Counted from the stretch's first letter, positions 40,851-49,641 are shown. The stretch: DNA of 64,000 nt from Verrucomicrobiaceae bacterium UBA1938 (GCA_002336895.1 DDFC01000022.1:186001-250000); one strand, 5' to 3'. A program made the numbers and translations. The notes: generated by a model not told the origin, from the letters alone.

Positions 40851-41240
40851 CTACTGCTTGCCGTCTTTTTCCTCCACCTCACCCTCCGCCGGCAGGTCCG
40901 GCAGCGGGGGCGGCAGATTGTCGATGATGTTCAGCAGCGGCACGCCGCGCTCCACCGTCTTGTCCAGGCGGAAGTAAAGGTGCGGGCTGTTGCGCAGCTT
41001 CACACGCTTGTAGAGGTCCCGCTGCAGGTGCCCGCGGGCCTTGTTCAGTTTTTCGATCGCGGCCTCCTGCTGGTGCGGCTTGCCCAGCACCCCCACGTAC
41101 ACAAAGCACTGCTTCATGTCCGGCGTCACGCTCACCTCATGGATCGTCACCAAGCAGTTCTCGATCCGGAAATCCTTCTCGATGATCATGCCCAGCTCAC
41201 GCCGGATCAGCTCACAGACTTTTTCGACTCGGAGGGACAT
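40851..41240 (-). CDS. rbfA: Ribosome-binding factor A
   Basis: 129 residues from ATG 41240. The KH-like RbfA fold is clear: SLRVEKVCELIRRELGMII, ITVHEVSVTPDM-type strand (LVTIHEVSVTPDMKQCFVYVGVLG), LNKARGHLQRDLYKRVKLRNSPHLYFRLDKTVERG. It matures the 30S subunit by binding 16S rRNA. The start shares one base with the infB stop (TAATG), so the two are coupled. The acidic tail is EGEVEEKDGKQ. Confidence 0.95.
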   Translation of the reverse strand: MSLRVEKVCELIRRELGMIIEKDFRIENCLVTIHEVSVTPDMKQCFVYVGVLGKPHQQEAAIEKLNKARGHLQRDLYKRVKLRNSPHLYFRLDKTVERGVPLLNIIDNLPPPLPDLPAEGEVEEKDGKQ

Positions 41241-43495
41241 TAGAGAGTTTGGGCGATCTTCTCGAGTTCGTAGCACTCGATGACGTCGTTTTCTTCGTAG
41301 TCGCTGAAGCCGGAGAGCTTGATGCCGCACTCCAGGCCGTTGCGCACTTCGCCCACTTCATCCTGGAAGCGGCGCAGCGTTTCAAAGCCGCCGTCATACA
41401 CAGCCTGGCCGTCACGCAGCACGCGTGCGCGCTGCTTGCGCTGCATCACGCCATCGGTGACCACCGAGCCGCCCACAAAACCCTTGTGCACCTTGAAGAC
41501 CTGCTTCACGCGGGCGTGGCCCAGGATCTTCTCGCGCGTGATCGGGTCCAGAAGGCCCGCCATCGCTTCCTTCACCTGGTCGATCAGTTCGTAGATGATG
41601 GAGTAGAGCTTGATCTGCACCGTCTCGCGCTTCGCCACGGTGAGGGCCTTGTTCTCGACCTTCACGTTGAAGCCCAGGATGATGGCGTCCGACGCGCTGG
41701 CCAGGAGAACATCGCTCTCGTTGATGGCGCCCACTTCCTTGTGCAGGATGTCCAGGTTGCACTTGTCGCTCTGGATGTCGGTAAGGCACTTGGCCACAGC
41801 CTCCACAGAGCCCTGCACGTCGCACTTGAGGACGATCTTGAGGGCCTTCTTGTTGCTGTCCTCGATGCTGGCAAACAGATGCTCCAGCGTGGAGCGGCGC
41901 GGCACGCTGAGCTTCTTCTGGCGGATCTCCTCCAGGCGCTCCTCGCTGAGCTTTTTCACATCGCGCTCGTTGTTCATCACCACCACTTCATCGCCCACAT
42001 GCGGCATGTCACTGAAGCCGATGACCTCGCACGGCATGCCGGGAAGCACCTCCTTGATGGCCTCGCCGCGGTCGTTGATCAGCGCCTTCACCTTGCCCCA
42101 GTAAGGGCCGCAGATGAATGGCTGGCCCACCTTCAACGTGCCCTGGCCGATAATGACCGTGGCCACAGGCCCCTTGCCCGCCACCATCGAGGATTCGATG
42201 ACAGTGGCGCGCGGTGACGCTTTCGGGTCCGCCTTGAGCTCCAGAACTTCGGCCTGCAGGCTCATGGTTTCCAGCAGGTTGTCCAGGCCCAGGCCTGTGC
42301 GTGCGGAGACCTCCATGCACTCGATCTCGCCACCCCAGTCCACCGGCGCCAAGCCAATGTCCTGCAGCTGGCTCTTCACCCGCATCACGTTCGCCGTGGG
42401 CAGGTCACATTTGTTGATGGCCACCATCAGCTGCACGCCGGCAGCCTTGGCATGGCTGAGAGCTTCCTTGGTCTGGGGCATGATGCCGTCGTCTGCGGCC
42501 ACCACCAGCACCACGATGTCCGTCACGTTCGCACCGCGCGCACGCATGGCGGAGAAAGCCGCATGGCCGGGGGTGTCGATGAAGGTGATCGGCCTGCCGT
42601 CATGGAAAATGCAATATGCACCGATGTGCTGCGTGATGCCGCCCGCCTCTCCGGCGGTCACGTGCGTCTTGCGCAGGGCGTCCAGGAGGGAGGTCTTGCC
42701 GTGGTCCACGTGGCCCATGAAGGTGATGATCGGAGCGCGCAGCTGCAGCTTCTCCTGCTCCACCTCCTCCACCACCTGTGCCACAGGCTCCACAATGACT
42801 TCTTCCACTTTGTGCACGCCCGCGCCTTTTTCGCGCTTTTCGCGCTCCAGCTTGAAGCCGTGCTTCTCACAGATCTTCTCCGCGATCTCGATGTCCACCG
42901 CCTTGTCAGCGCTGGCGAAAACCTTGAAGGCGATGAGGTCCGAAATGATCTTGAAGGGCTTGAGGCCCATCTTGTCCGCCAGATCCTTGACGATGATCGG
43001 GGGCTTCAGATGGATGATCTTCTCACCGTTTTCGCCCATTTCAAACTCCGGCACGGGCACCTCCGTGGGCGGTGCGTGCACGATCGGCACGATGGGCTTC
43101 GGCGCAGGCGGCTCCTCCTTCAGCAGGGAGATCGGCGGCAGGGCGCTCTGCTGCACAGACTCCTCCACAGGGCGGCGGCGCTTTGGCTTCTCGCTCTCTT
43201 CAAAGAGATTCAGCGCGGCGGCTTTGCGCTCATCCAGCGTCGGCTTGGCCGGGGCTGCCGGCTCGGGGGCCGGGGCGGGTGCGGGCTCTGCGACCTTCTT
43301 GGTGGCACCCAGCGGCGGCAGGGAGGTCTCCTTCAGCGGGCCGCGGCTTCTTGGCTTCTTTTCCTCGATCAATGACAACACCTTCCCTTTCGTCTCCTGG
43401 GCGGAAGTGGTGCTGTCTTCAGGCTGCACCTCACCGACAGCGTCGTCGGTGTGGGGCTTGCTCTTTTTCGATGATGAGGGCTTGCTGGGAGGCAT
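41240..43495 (-). CDS. infB: Translation initiation factor IF-2
   Basis: 751 residues. The N-terminal Lys/Pro/Glu-rich region (1-165) is followed by an IF2-N-like module (about 175-230, LADKMGLKPFKIISDLI). The G domain (about 255-425) has GHVDHGKTSLLDAL, the GGITQHIGAY switch, DTPGHAAFSAMRARG and NKCD. Domains II, III and IV follow, including NLDILHKEVGAINESDVLLA and GHARVKQVFKVHKG. It delivers fMet-tRNA to the 30S subunit. It is downstream of nusA and upstream of rbfA, the usual order. Confidence 0.97.
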   Translation of the reverse strand: MPPSKPSSSKKSKPHTDDAVGEVQPEDSTTSAQETKGKVLSLIEEKKPRSRGPLKETSLPPLGATKKVAEPAPAPAPEPAAPAKPTLDERKAAALNLFEESEKPKRRRPVEESVQQSALPPISLLKEEPPAPKPIVPIVHAPPTEVPVPEFEMGENGEKIIHLKPPIIVKDLADKMGLKPFKIISDLIAFKVFASADKAVDIEIAEKICEKHGFKLEREKREKGAGVHKVEEVIVEPVAQVVEEVEQEKLQLRAPIITFMGHVDHGKTSLLDALRKTHVTAGEAGGITQHIGAYCIFHDGRPITFIDTPGHAAFSAMRARGANVTDIVVLVVAADDGIMPQTKEALSHAKAAGVQLMVAINKCDLPTANVMRVKSQLQDIGLAPVDWGGEIECMEVSARTGLGLDNLLETMSLQAEVLELKADPKASPRATVIESSMVAGKGPVATVIIGQGTLKVGQPFICGPYWGKVKALINDRGEAIKEVLPGMPCEVIGFSDMPHVGDEVVVMNNERDVKKLSEERLEEIRQKKLSVPRRSTLEHLFASIEDSNKKALKIVLKCDVQGSVEAVAKCLTDIQSDKCNLDILHKEVGAINESDVLLASASDAIILGFNVKVENKALTVAKRETVQIKLYSIIYELIDQVKEAMAGLLDPITREKILGHARVKQVFKVHKGFVGGSVVTDGVMQRKQRARVLRDGQAVYDGGFETLRRFQDEVGEVRNGLECGIKLSGFSDYEENDVIECYELEKIAQTL

Positions 43496-43594
43496 GAGAG
43501 GCTGGGATCGGGCGAGCGGCGGCGTGAGAGTCGGGCTGGTCTGAGGTTTGTGGTTGTTTAAAAAGTGTGTTCATGGCGGCACAGGGGCTGGCTC

Positions 43595-44854
43595 CTACAC
43601 GGGAGCAGAAGCATGTGCTGCGGCTTTGTCGAAAATCTGCTGTGCCAGGCCGGTGTCTCCGTCCAGCACCTCGGCGATGTCGCTCACCTCCACGCCGGTG
43701 GCCAGCGTGTTGAGGTCGCCCATGCCGCCCTGAGTGAGCTTGCGTGCTACATCCTCGGAGATGCCCAGGGCATCCACCAGATGGTGCACGGCGCTTCCCA
43801 TCTGGCCTTCAAAGACCTCGGACGCGTGCTCGTCTTTCTCGATGATCAGATCCATCCCCACCAGGCGGGAGGTCAGGCGGGCGTTCTGTCCGCGACGACC
43901 GATGGCCTTGGAAAGGTCTTCCTCGCTCACCGTCAGGCGTGCCTGCTTCTTGTCTGGGCTCACGTGAATGGAGATGACCTTGATCGGCTTCAGCGCCTCG
44001 CGCACAAATTCAGCCGGGTCGGACTTCCAGCGGATGATGTCCACCTTCTCATTGTTCAGCTCGCGAACGATATTCTTCACGCGTGCCCCACGCAGGCCCA
44101 CGCAGGCACCCACAGGGTCCACCTTCTCATCAGCGCTGTGCACCGCCACCTTCGTGCGGTAGCCGGCCTCACGGGCGATGCTGGCGATCTCCACCGTGCG
44201 GTCTCCGATCTCGCTCACTTCAAACTCAAACAGGCGGCGCACAAAGTTCGGGTGTGCACGGGAGAGTACGATCTCCGGCCCGCGTCCGCTGTCCTTTTCC
44301 ACGGCCTTCACGTAGAAGCGCATGCGGTCCCCCGGAGTGTAGTCCTCCGTGGCCACGCGCTCCTTGGAGGTCATGACGCCTTCAAACTTGCCCAGGTCCA
44401 CCACCACGTCCGACTTTTCAAAACGGCGCACCACGCCACTGACCACATCGCCCGTACGGTCCTTGAATTCCTCGTAGAGGTTCTCCTTTTCGGCCATGCG
44501 CAGGCGCTGCAGCATCGTCTGCTTCGCCGTCTGCGCGGCGATGCGGCCCATGTTGTTAGGAGTCACTTCGACCTCGATCTCGTCGCCGAGTACGGCGGTC
44601 TTCTTGAAGCGCTTGGCCAGCGCCAGCGGCAGCTCCTCCCAGCGGTTCGCGACAGTCTCCACCGCGATCAGCTTCGCAAACGCCTTGATCGTCCCCTTGT
44701 CGGGATCGATGTCGATGCGCAGTTCGCGAGCAGGACCAATGCTCTTTTTGGAAGCGGCCAGCAATGCCTGTGACAGGGCCTCGACCATCTTGAGACGGTC
44801 GATTCCTTTCTCTTTCTCGTAGTAATCGAAAAGGGCTTTGAGTTCGCTGATCAT
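43595..44854 (-). CDS. nusA: Transcription termination/antitermination protein NusA
   Basis: 419 residues. N-terminal RNA-polymerase-binding domain (1-130), S1 domain (about 130-200, GDVVSGVVRRFEKSDVVVDLGKFEGVM), then KH1 and KH2 (ACVGLRGARVKNIVRELNNEKVDII; LTVSEEDLSKAIGRRGQNARLTSRLVG). A shortened helical C-terminal module (about 350-419) could be a single AR-like domain. It modulates pausing, termination and antitermination. A sigma-70-like promoter and a leader hairpin with a T-run lie upstream. No rimP precedes it, unlike many bacteria. Confidence 0.96.
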   Translation of the reverse strand: MISELKALFDYYEKEKGIDRLKMVEALSQALLAASKKSIGPARELRIDIDPDKGTIKAFAKLIAVETVANRWEELPLALAKRFKKTAVLGDEIEVEVTPNNMGRIAAQTAKQTMLQRLRMAEKENLYEEFKDRTGDVVSGVVRRFEKSDVVVDLGKFEGVMTSKERVATEDYTPGDRMRFYVKAVEKDSGRGPEIVLSRAHPNFVRRLFEFEVSEIGDRTVEIASIAREAGYRTKVAVHSADEKVDPVGACVGLRGARVKNIVRELNNEKVDIIRWKSDPAEFVREALKPIKVISIHVSPDKKQARLTVSEEDLSKAIGRRGQNARLTSRLVGMDLIIEKDEHASEVFEGQMGSAVHHLVDALGISEDVARKLTQGGMGDLNTLATGVEVSDIAEVLDGDTGLAQQIFDKAAAHASAPV

Positions 44855-44878
44855 ATGAAAATCTTGATTCTACCAGAC

Positions 44879-44907
44879 AAAAAAGAGCGGGGACGGGCCC
44901 CACTCTC
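44879..44907 (-). terminator. Terminator-like hairpin in the nusA leader
   Basis: On the minus strand, GAG and GGGG pair with CCCC and CTC around a small internal loop, followed by six Ts (plus-strand A-run 44879-44884). It lies between the predicted promoter and the nusA ATG, so it would attenuate nusA-infB-rbfA transcription. The stem is modest. Confidence 0.5.
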
Positions 44908-44945
44908 GCCGTAAAAAAACGCTTATTCTGTCCGAGAAGAGGCTG

Positions 44946-44973
44946 ATCATAGAGGAGCGCCACAAATCAGCAA
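44946..44973 (-). promoter_or_regulatory. Sigma-70-like promoter of nusA-infB-rbfA
   Basis: Read on the minus strand: TTGCTG (44973-44968), a 16-base spacer, then TATGAT (44951-44946). The start point would be near 44939, giving a leader of about 85 bases before the nusA ATG at 44854. This is the clearest sigma-70-type promoter in the window. The rest of the 44855-45254 gap contains the sulfatase upstream region. Confidence 0.6.
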
Positions 44974-45149
44974 CCAAAAAAATCACCCCTCTCTCCGCCG
45001 TTTTCTCAGGCGTTTTACCCTTCCGCCGCCCGCCCTGCCACCTCAACGTCAGCGCCCTGCCCACACCCCCGTCCCACACCGCCACCAAGCCTCACAGGAT
45101 CAGCACCCCACGGATGCCAACTCCAGATTCAGACCAGACACCTCATAAT

Positions 45150-45174
45150 ATCTTACCTTAAATCCAAGTAAGAT
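45150..45174. promoter_or_regulatory. Inverted repeat upstream of the sulfatase gene
   Basis: ATCTTAC, 11 bases, GTAAGAT: a perfect 7-bp inverted repeat in an AT-rich patch about 80 bases before the sulfatase ATG. CATAATAT just left of it resembles a -10 box. It is a candidate operator for substrate-dependent control. Confidence 0.45.
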
Positions 45175-45254
45175 TACACTCCACTCCCAGTCCCACATCA
45201 GAGCTGAATCCACCTTCTCCAGAAGTTTCCCACCGCTCCCGACGTTCACCCCAG

Positions 45255-46682
45255 ATGCGCCAACCACTCGCCGCCCTGCTCTCGTTCCTCGCCCTTTCGC
45301 TTTCCTCCTTCGCCGCCCCTGCGCAGCCCAACATCGTCGTCATTTTCATGGACGACATGGGCTACGCGGATGTGAGCTGCTTTGGCGCACAGGGTTACCA
45401 GACGCCAAACATCGACAAACTGGCCGCCGAGGGCCGCAAGTTTACCAATTTCCACGTGGCCCAGCCCGTGTGCAGCGCCTCCCGCACCGCGCTGCTGACC
45501 GGCTGCTACCCCAACCGCCTGGGCATGCACGGGGCCTTGGGACCCAATGCCAAGCACGGCATCAACTCCGATGAAATGACCCTGGCAGAGCTGGTGAAGC
45601 AGAAAGGCTACGCCACCGCCGCCGTGGGCAAGTGGCACCTCGGCTCCCTGCCGCAATTCCTGCCCACCAAACATGGTTTCGACCAATACTACGGCATCCC
45701 CTATTCCAATGACATGTGGCCTTTCCACCCGCAGGCCAAAAAGGGAGCCTACCCTGACCTGCCCATGTATGAAGACGACCATGTGGTGGATGCCAACGTC
45801 ACCCCCGAGGACCAGACCCACCTCACCACCGACTACACCGCGCGCGGCGTGCAGTTCATTGAGAAACACAAAGACAAGCCCTTCCTGCTCTACTTGGCGC
45901 ATAGCATGGTGCATGTGCCGCTTTTTGTGAGCGACAAATACCAAGGCAAATCCGGAAAGGGCCTCTTTGCGGATGTGATGATGGAGGTGGACTGGTCCGT
46001 GGGCCAGATCATGGACACCCTCAAAAAGAGCGGCCTGGAGGACAACACCTGGGTCATTTTCACCTCCGACAACGGCCCTTGGTTGAGCTACGGCGATCAC
46101 GCCGGCAGCGCAGGCCCGCTGCGCGAGGGCAAAGGCACCTGCTGGGAAGGCGGCACCCGCGTGACCGGCATCATGAAATGGCCCGGCAAAATCCCCGCTG
46201 GTACCACCACCGACACCATGATGATGACCATCGATCTCCTGCCCACCGTCGCAGGTGTCATCGACGCCAAACTGCCCGCACATAAAATCGATGGCCTCGA
46301 CTGCTGGCCTATCATCTCCGGCGTGCCTGACGCCAAAAACCCGCACGACTTCTACGCCTTTTACTACGAGCAGAACCAGCTCCAGGCCATCACCAGCGGA
46401 GACGGCCGCTGGAAGCTCCAGCTGCCCCACACCTACCGCAGCCTCCCGCCCAACGCCCCCAAAGCCACCGGTGGCAAGCCCGTGAACTACGTCCCCGTCA
46501 AGATCGAGCAACCCGAGCTCTATGATCTCTACACCGACCTCAGTGAATCCAAAAACCTCGCCGCCCAGAATCCCGACGAAGTCGCCCGCCTGCAAAAGCA
46601 CGCCAACGCCATCCGCGCCGAACTGGGAGACAGCCTGCTCAAACAGCCCAAAGGCACCGGCACCCGCGAGGCAGGGAAATAA
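45255..46682 (+). CDS. Arylsulfatase-type sulfatase, exported
   Basis: 475 residues with a signal peptide (to about residue 21). The N-terminal metal site reads PNIVVIFMDDMGYADVSCFG. The formylglycine motif is C73-S-A-S-R in QPVCSASRTALLTGCYPNRLGMHG, followed by AAVGKWHLGS (Lys and His), HSMVHVPLFVS, and IFTSDNGPWLSYGDHAGSAGPLREGKGTCWEGGTRV, which supplies the late Asp-Asn metal ligands and Lys. All expected catalytic residues of family S1 are present. It removes sulfate from a polysaccharide or other ester in the periplasm; maturation needs a formylglycine-generating enzyme encoded elsewhere. Confidence 0.96.
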   Translation: MRQPLAALLSFLALSLSSFAAPAQPNIVVIFMDDMGYADVSCFGAQGYQTPNIDKLAAEGRKFTNFHVAQPVCSASRTALLTGCYPNRLGMHGALGPNAKHGINSDEMTLAELVKQKGYATAAVGKWHLGSLPQFLPTKHGFDQYYGIPYSNDMWPFHPQAKKGAYPDLPMYEDDHVVDANVTPEDQTHLTTDYTARGVQFIEKHKDKPFLLYLAHSMVHVPLFVSDKYQGKSGKGLFADVMMEVDWSVGQIMDTLKKSGLEDNTWVIFTSDNGPWLSYGDHAGSAGPLREGKGTCWEGGTRVTGIMKWPGKIPAGTTTDTMMMTIDLLPTVAGVIDAKLPAHKIDGLDCWPIISGVPDAKNPHDFYAFYYEQNQLQAITSGDGRWKLQLPHTYRSLPPNAPKATGGKPVNYVPVKIEQPELYDLYTDLSESKNLAAQNPDEVARLQKHANAIRAELGDSLLKQPKGTGTREAGK

Positions 46683-46823
46683 GCCGCCGCTCAATCCTCT
46701 GCTGAATCCTCCACAGCTCCAGTGGGAACAGCCTCAGCCCCCTCTTCACCAAGCACCTCAACGGTTCGAGTTGGCGCTTTCCACTCGCGCAGCACTGGCG
46801 CCCATGCTAAACCGCGCGCACGT

Positions 46824-47600
46824 ATGTCCACCACCTCTCCTCTCTTCAATCTCAGCGGCAAATCAGCACTCGTCACCGGCGGCAGCAAAGGTCTGGGCAA
46901 GGCCATGGCGCGTGGCTTTGCCGAAGCCGGAGCCGATGTCTTCATCTCCAGCCGCAACGCCGAGGAGCTGGCCGCAGCCGCAGCCGAGATCGGAGCGGGC
47001 CTGAATGTGAAAGTCGAGTGGATGGTGGCCGACATGGCCGACCGTCCCTCCGTCAAAGCCCTGGCCGCTGAAGCTGAGAAGCGCCTCGGCAAAGTGGACA
47101 TCCTCGTCAACAACGCTGGCATCAACAACCCGCAGGCCATCGACGAGATCACCGACGAAGTCTGGGACCGCAACGTGGAGGTGGACCTGACCTCCGTCAT
47201 GTCCCTCACCCGCGCCCTAGTGCCCGGCATGAAGGCGCGCAAGTGGGGCCGCATCATCCATACCTCCAGCGTCCTCGGCGTGGGTGGCCGCCTGAAGCGG
47301 AACGTCTATTGCGCCTGCAAGGCCGCCCTCATCGGCCTGGCCCGCGCCAGCGCGCTCGATCTGGGGCCCTACGGCATCACAGTCAACTGCCTCTGCCCCG
47401 GCCCCTTCCTCACCGACATGCCCGGCAAGCTCCTCAACGACGAGGAAAAGAAATACTTCGCCGACCGCACCGCCCTCAAACGCTGGGCCGCCCCCCGCGA
47501 ACTCGCCGGCCCCGCCCTCATGCTGGCCAGCGAAGCCGGCGCCTACATCACCGGACAGGGTATCGTGGTGGATGGTGGGGCAGCGGTGAATATCCTCTAA
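46824..47600 (+). CDS. Short-chain dehydrogenase/reductase (SDR)
   Basis: 258 residues from ATG 46824. Classical SDR: cofactor loop TGGSKGLG (18-25), VADMADRPS, NNAG in ILVNNAGINNP, catalytic Ser in IIHTSSVLG, and Y-C-A-C-K as the YxxxK pair. CPGPFLTDMPG follows, and the C-terminus is YITGQGIVVDGGAAVNIL. SSRNAEEL after the second strand suggests NADP preference. The closest well-known relatives are gluconate 5-dehydrogenase or 3-oxoacyl-ACP reductase types; the substrate is undecided. It lies 141 bases after the sulfatase. Confidence 0.92.
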   Translation: MSTTSPLFNLSGKSALVTGGSKGLGKAMARGFAEAGADVFISSRNAEELAAAAAEIGAGLNVKVEWMVADMADRPSVKALAAEAEKRLGKVDILVNNAGINNPQAIDEITDEVWDRNVEVDLTSVMSLTRALVPGMKARKWGRIIHTSSVLGVGGRLKRNVYCACKAALIGLARASALDLGPYGITVNCLCPGPFLTDMPGKLLNDEEKKYFADRTALKRWAAPRELAGPALMLASEAGAYITGQGIVVDGGAAVNIL

Positions 47601-47965
47601 GCAATCATATTCTTCCTCCATCTCCTCCCTTTCGGAAGAGAGCCCAAGAGAACAGGGTGACACTTCGCAAAGTTCATGACCGGTTCGTTGAGACGAGGCA
47701 TGATAGCGACTCATCGGAAACAGGCGACTGCCAGCGGAGATCCATTACCACCCCTCACCCGACCTCTCCCCGAAGAATACCAAGAGCTATGATGTCCGGG
47801 GCGGGGAGAGGGGGAAGCGCTTGTGAACTCTGAAAAAGCGCTGGAGCTTCAACTTGAAGCCCCTCTCTCCGTCTATGACATGTTGGGTCTGCGGAGCCTT
47901 CCGGGAGAGGTTGGGGGAGAGGCGGAAAGAAATTGAGAAAGCTGCTGGAGAAAAATCTCCCCAGC
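47601..47965. other. Intergenic region holding a repeat element
   Basis: About 365 bases between convergent genes. No plausible gene is visible. The element at 47748-47925 fills half of it; 47601-47747 shows nothing I can name. Confidence 0.6.
47748..47925. repeat. Palindromic CTCTCCCC-type repeat element
   Basis: The left end has CCCTCACCCGACCTCTCCCC, and the right end GGGAGAGGTTGGGGGAGAGG is its imperfect reverse complement. Inside, GGGGAGAGGGGG (47803-47814) can pair with CCCCTCTCTCC (47861-47871), and GCTTCAA-C-TTGAAGC (47846-47860) forms a tight hairpin. The element therefore folds as a multi-arm structure. It is non-coding, between convergent genes. Confidence 0.6.
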
Positions 47966-48658
47966 TTACTTCCCCCCTCCCTCCGCCTTCCCAAAAAACA
48001 TCAGATGCTGCCACGGCAGGCCGTCAAATTCGCGCACCAGCTTGAATCCGTTCAAGTTCATCTCCTTGTTGATCTGAGCCTTGCTCATCTTGTGCTCGGG
48101 CTTGATCGGCACGGTGTCGTCTTCAGCGCGGAACTCGCACAGCACGAGCTGCCCGTCAGGCTTCAGCGCGGCGCGCATGGCGGCCAGCATCTGCACCGGG
48201 TGGCTGAACTCATGGTACACATCCACCATGAGGATGAGGTCGCAGGTGTTGGGCGGCAGCTTGGGGTCGTGATACAGGCCATCGATGGGCACGATGTTTT
48301 TCAGCCCTTCGCTTTCGATGTTCTTTTTCAGCATCTCGATCATCTGCGGCTGCACATCCACGGCATAGACCTTGCCCGTGTCCCCCACCATGCGGGCCAG
48401 GGGGAGGGTGTGATAGCCGTTGCCACAGCCCATGTCGCACAGCACCATGCCGGGCTTTACCTGCAGCTGCTGGCGCATGAGCGTGGGGCCTTCCTCCTGC
48501 TCGCGCACGCGGCGCATCAGCCACTCAAAGCCGGACCAGTGCATGGTCCTGGCGATGGTGCGCCCCTCATACACCGTCAGCCCCGGCGGCGCGGCGGCCT
48601 CCTCCTGGGCGGGGAGAGTCAGGGAAAGGAGAAGCAGCAGGAAAATGAGCGGACGCAT
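47966..48658 (-). CDS. Class I SAM-dependent methyltransferase with a signal peptide
   Basis: 230 residues from ATG 48658. It starts MRPLIFLLLLLSLTLPAQEEA, a convincing signal peptide. The methyltransferase core follows: motif I VLCDMGCGNGYHTLPLARMVG, motif II GKVYAVDVQPQMIEML, PIDGLYHDPKLPPNTCDLILMVDVYHEF (post-motif II) and LKPDGQLVLCEFR. The family is normally cytoplasmic because it needs SAM, so the export signal is odd. Upstream in-frame starts would bury the signal. The substrate is unknown. Confidence 0.8.
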   Translation of the reverse strand: MRPLIFLLLLLSLTLPAQEEAAAPPGLTVYEGRTIARTMHWSGFEWLMRRVREQEEGPTLMRQQLQVKPGMVLCDMGCGNGYHTLPLARMVGDTGKVYAVDVQPQMIEMLKKNIESEGLKNIVPIDGLYHDPKLPPNTCDLILMVDVYHEFSHPVQMLAAMRAALKPDGQLVLCEFRAEDDTVPIKPEHKMSKAQINKEMNLNGFKLVREFDGLPWQHLMFFGKAEGGGK

Positions 48659-48699
48659 GGTTCGTGTGGGGATACTCAACGTGGGAACCCACCCTAATG

Positions 48700-48717
48700 T
48701 AGCGCCATGCGGCGCTA
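48700..48717. repeat. Short hairpin TAGCGCC/GGCGCTA
   Basis: A perfect 7-bp inverted repeat with loop ATGC, in the divergent gap between the methyltransferase and the hypothetical at 48775. GTGGG/CCCAC just before it forms a second small hairpin. Confidence 0.45.
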
Positions 48718-48774
48718 AAGACTTTTCCAGACTCGCGCTGGAAATCCCGGAGCGGCTTCGTATCCTGACCTGCC

Positions 48775-49641
48775 ATGACACGTCGTTTCATCGCCCGCCT
48801 GCTGCTGCCCCTGCTCGGATTCGGAGCCTTTGGCACCGCCGTGCTCAGCGCCCAGGACGCCCCCCCGGTGCCCAAGCCGCCGGAAAGGCCCGCCATCCCC
48901 GAGGACGTGGTGGGAGACGAGCACGTGCGCGAGGAGTTCGGCGTAAACCAGTTCACCACGCCGTCCATCCGCAAGCTCTTCGACATGCTCAACAACGTGG
49001 GCAAGCTGCGCTTTGACGACCTCAAGCGCCCTTTCACGGACAAGACACCCGCAGACCGCGTCATCGTGGCCATGGGCCTGGGCACCCTCATCGCCGATGG
49101 CTTTCTCATCGTACAGTGCGAGCGCGTGGACGAGATGGAGGCTGTGGGCCGCGCCATGATCAAGTACGGCAAGGCGCTGGGCGCTGGCAACCGCATGAAC
49201 AAGCACACCGGCAGCCTCTTTGAATACAGCCTCAAGGGCAACTGGCAGGACCTCCGCGTGGAGCTGGCCAAGACCCAGAGCGATGTGGAGGCCGAGATGG
49301 TGCAGCTGCGCGATGTGGACATCGCCCACCTCATCAGCCTCGGCGGCTGGCTACGCGCCCTGGAGATCGCCACCAAGAGCATCAGCGACAACTACGCTGA
49401 GGAAAAGACCCGCCAGCTCACGCGCCACGACATCGCCGAATACTACCTCATGAGCATGGACAGCCTGCACCCCCGCCTGCTGAAAAACCCCTCCCTCGTG
49501 GAGCTGCGCAAAGGGCTGGAGGAGATGCTGCCCATGCTGGACGTGCCTGAGGGCAAGGCCCTCACCGAAGCCGAGGTCAAAGCCCTACACCAGAAGGCCT
49601 CCGCGCTCGCCCGCATCGTCACCGATAAAATGAACGGCTGA
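48775..49641 (+). CDS. Hypothetical exported protein
   Basis: 288 residues. A signal peptide (MTRRFIARLLLPLLGFGAFGTAVLSAQ) is followed by a Pro-rich linker and an all-helical body, including FTTPSIRKLFDMLNNVGKLRFDDLKR, ADRVIVAMGLGTLIADGFLIVQ, DVDIAHLISLGGWLRALEIATKSI and HDIAEYYLMSMDSLHPRLL. No catalytic motif is visible. Family not recognised; similar helical exported proteins are known in Verrucomicrobia. The next gene follows 31 bases on. Confidence 0.65.
   Translation: MTRRFIARLLLPLLGFGAFGTAVLSAQDAPPVPKPPERPAIPEDVVGDEHVREEFGVNQFTTPSIRKLFDMLNNVGKLRFDDLKRPFTDKTPADRVIVAMGLGTLIADGFLIVQCERVDEMEAVGRAMIKYGKALGAGNRMNKHTGSLFEYSLKGNWQDLRVELAKTQSDVEAEMVQLRDVDIAHLISLGGWLRALEIATKSISDNYAEEKTRQLTRHDIAEYYLMSMDSLHPRLLKNPSLVELRKGLEEMLPMLDVPEGKALTEAEVKALHQKASALARIVTDKMNG

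Noticed and set aside
40553..40882. 109-codon minus-strand frame overlapping the end of rbfA
   Set aside because: It overlaps a certain gene, matches no family, and its first part is antisense-like; only the shorter frames are noted as a low-interest observation.
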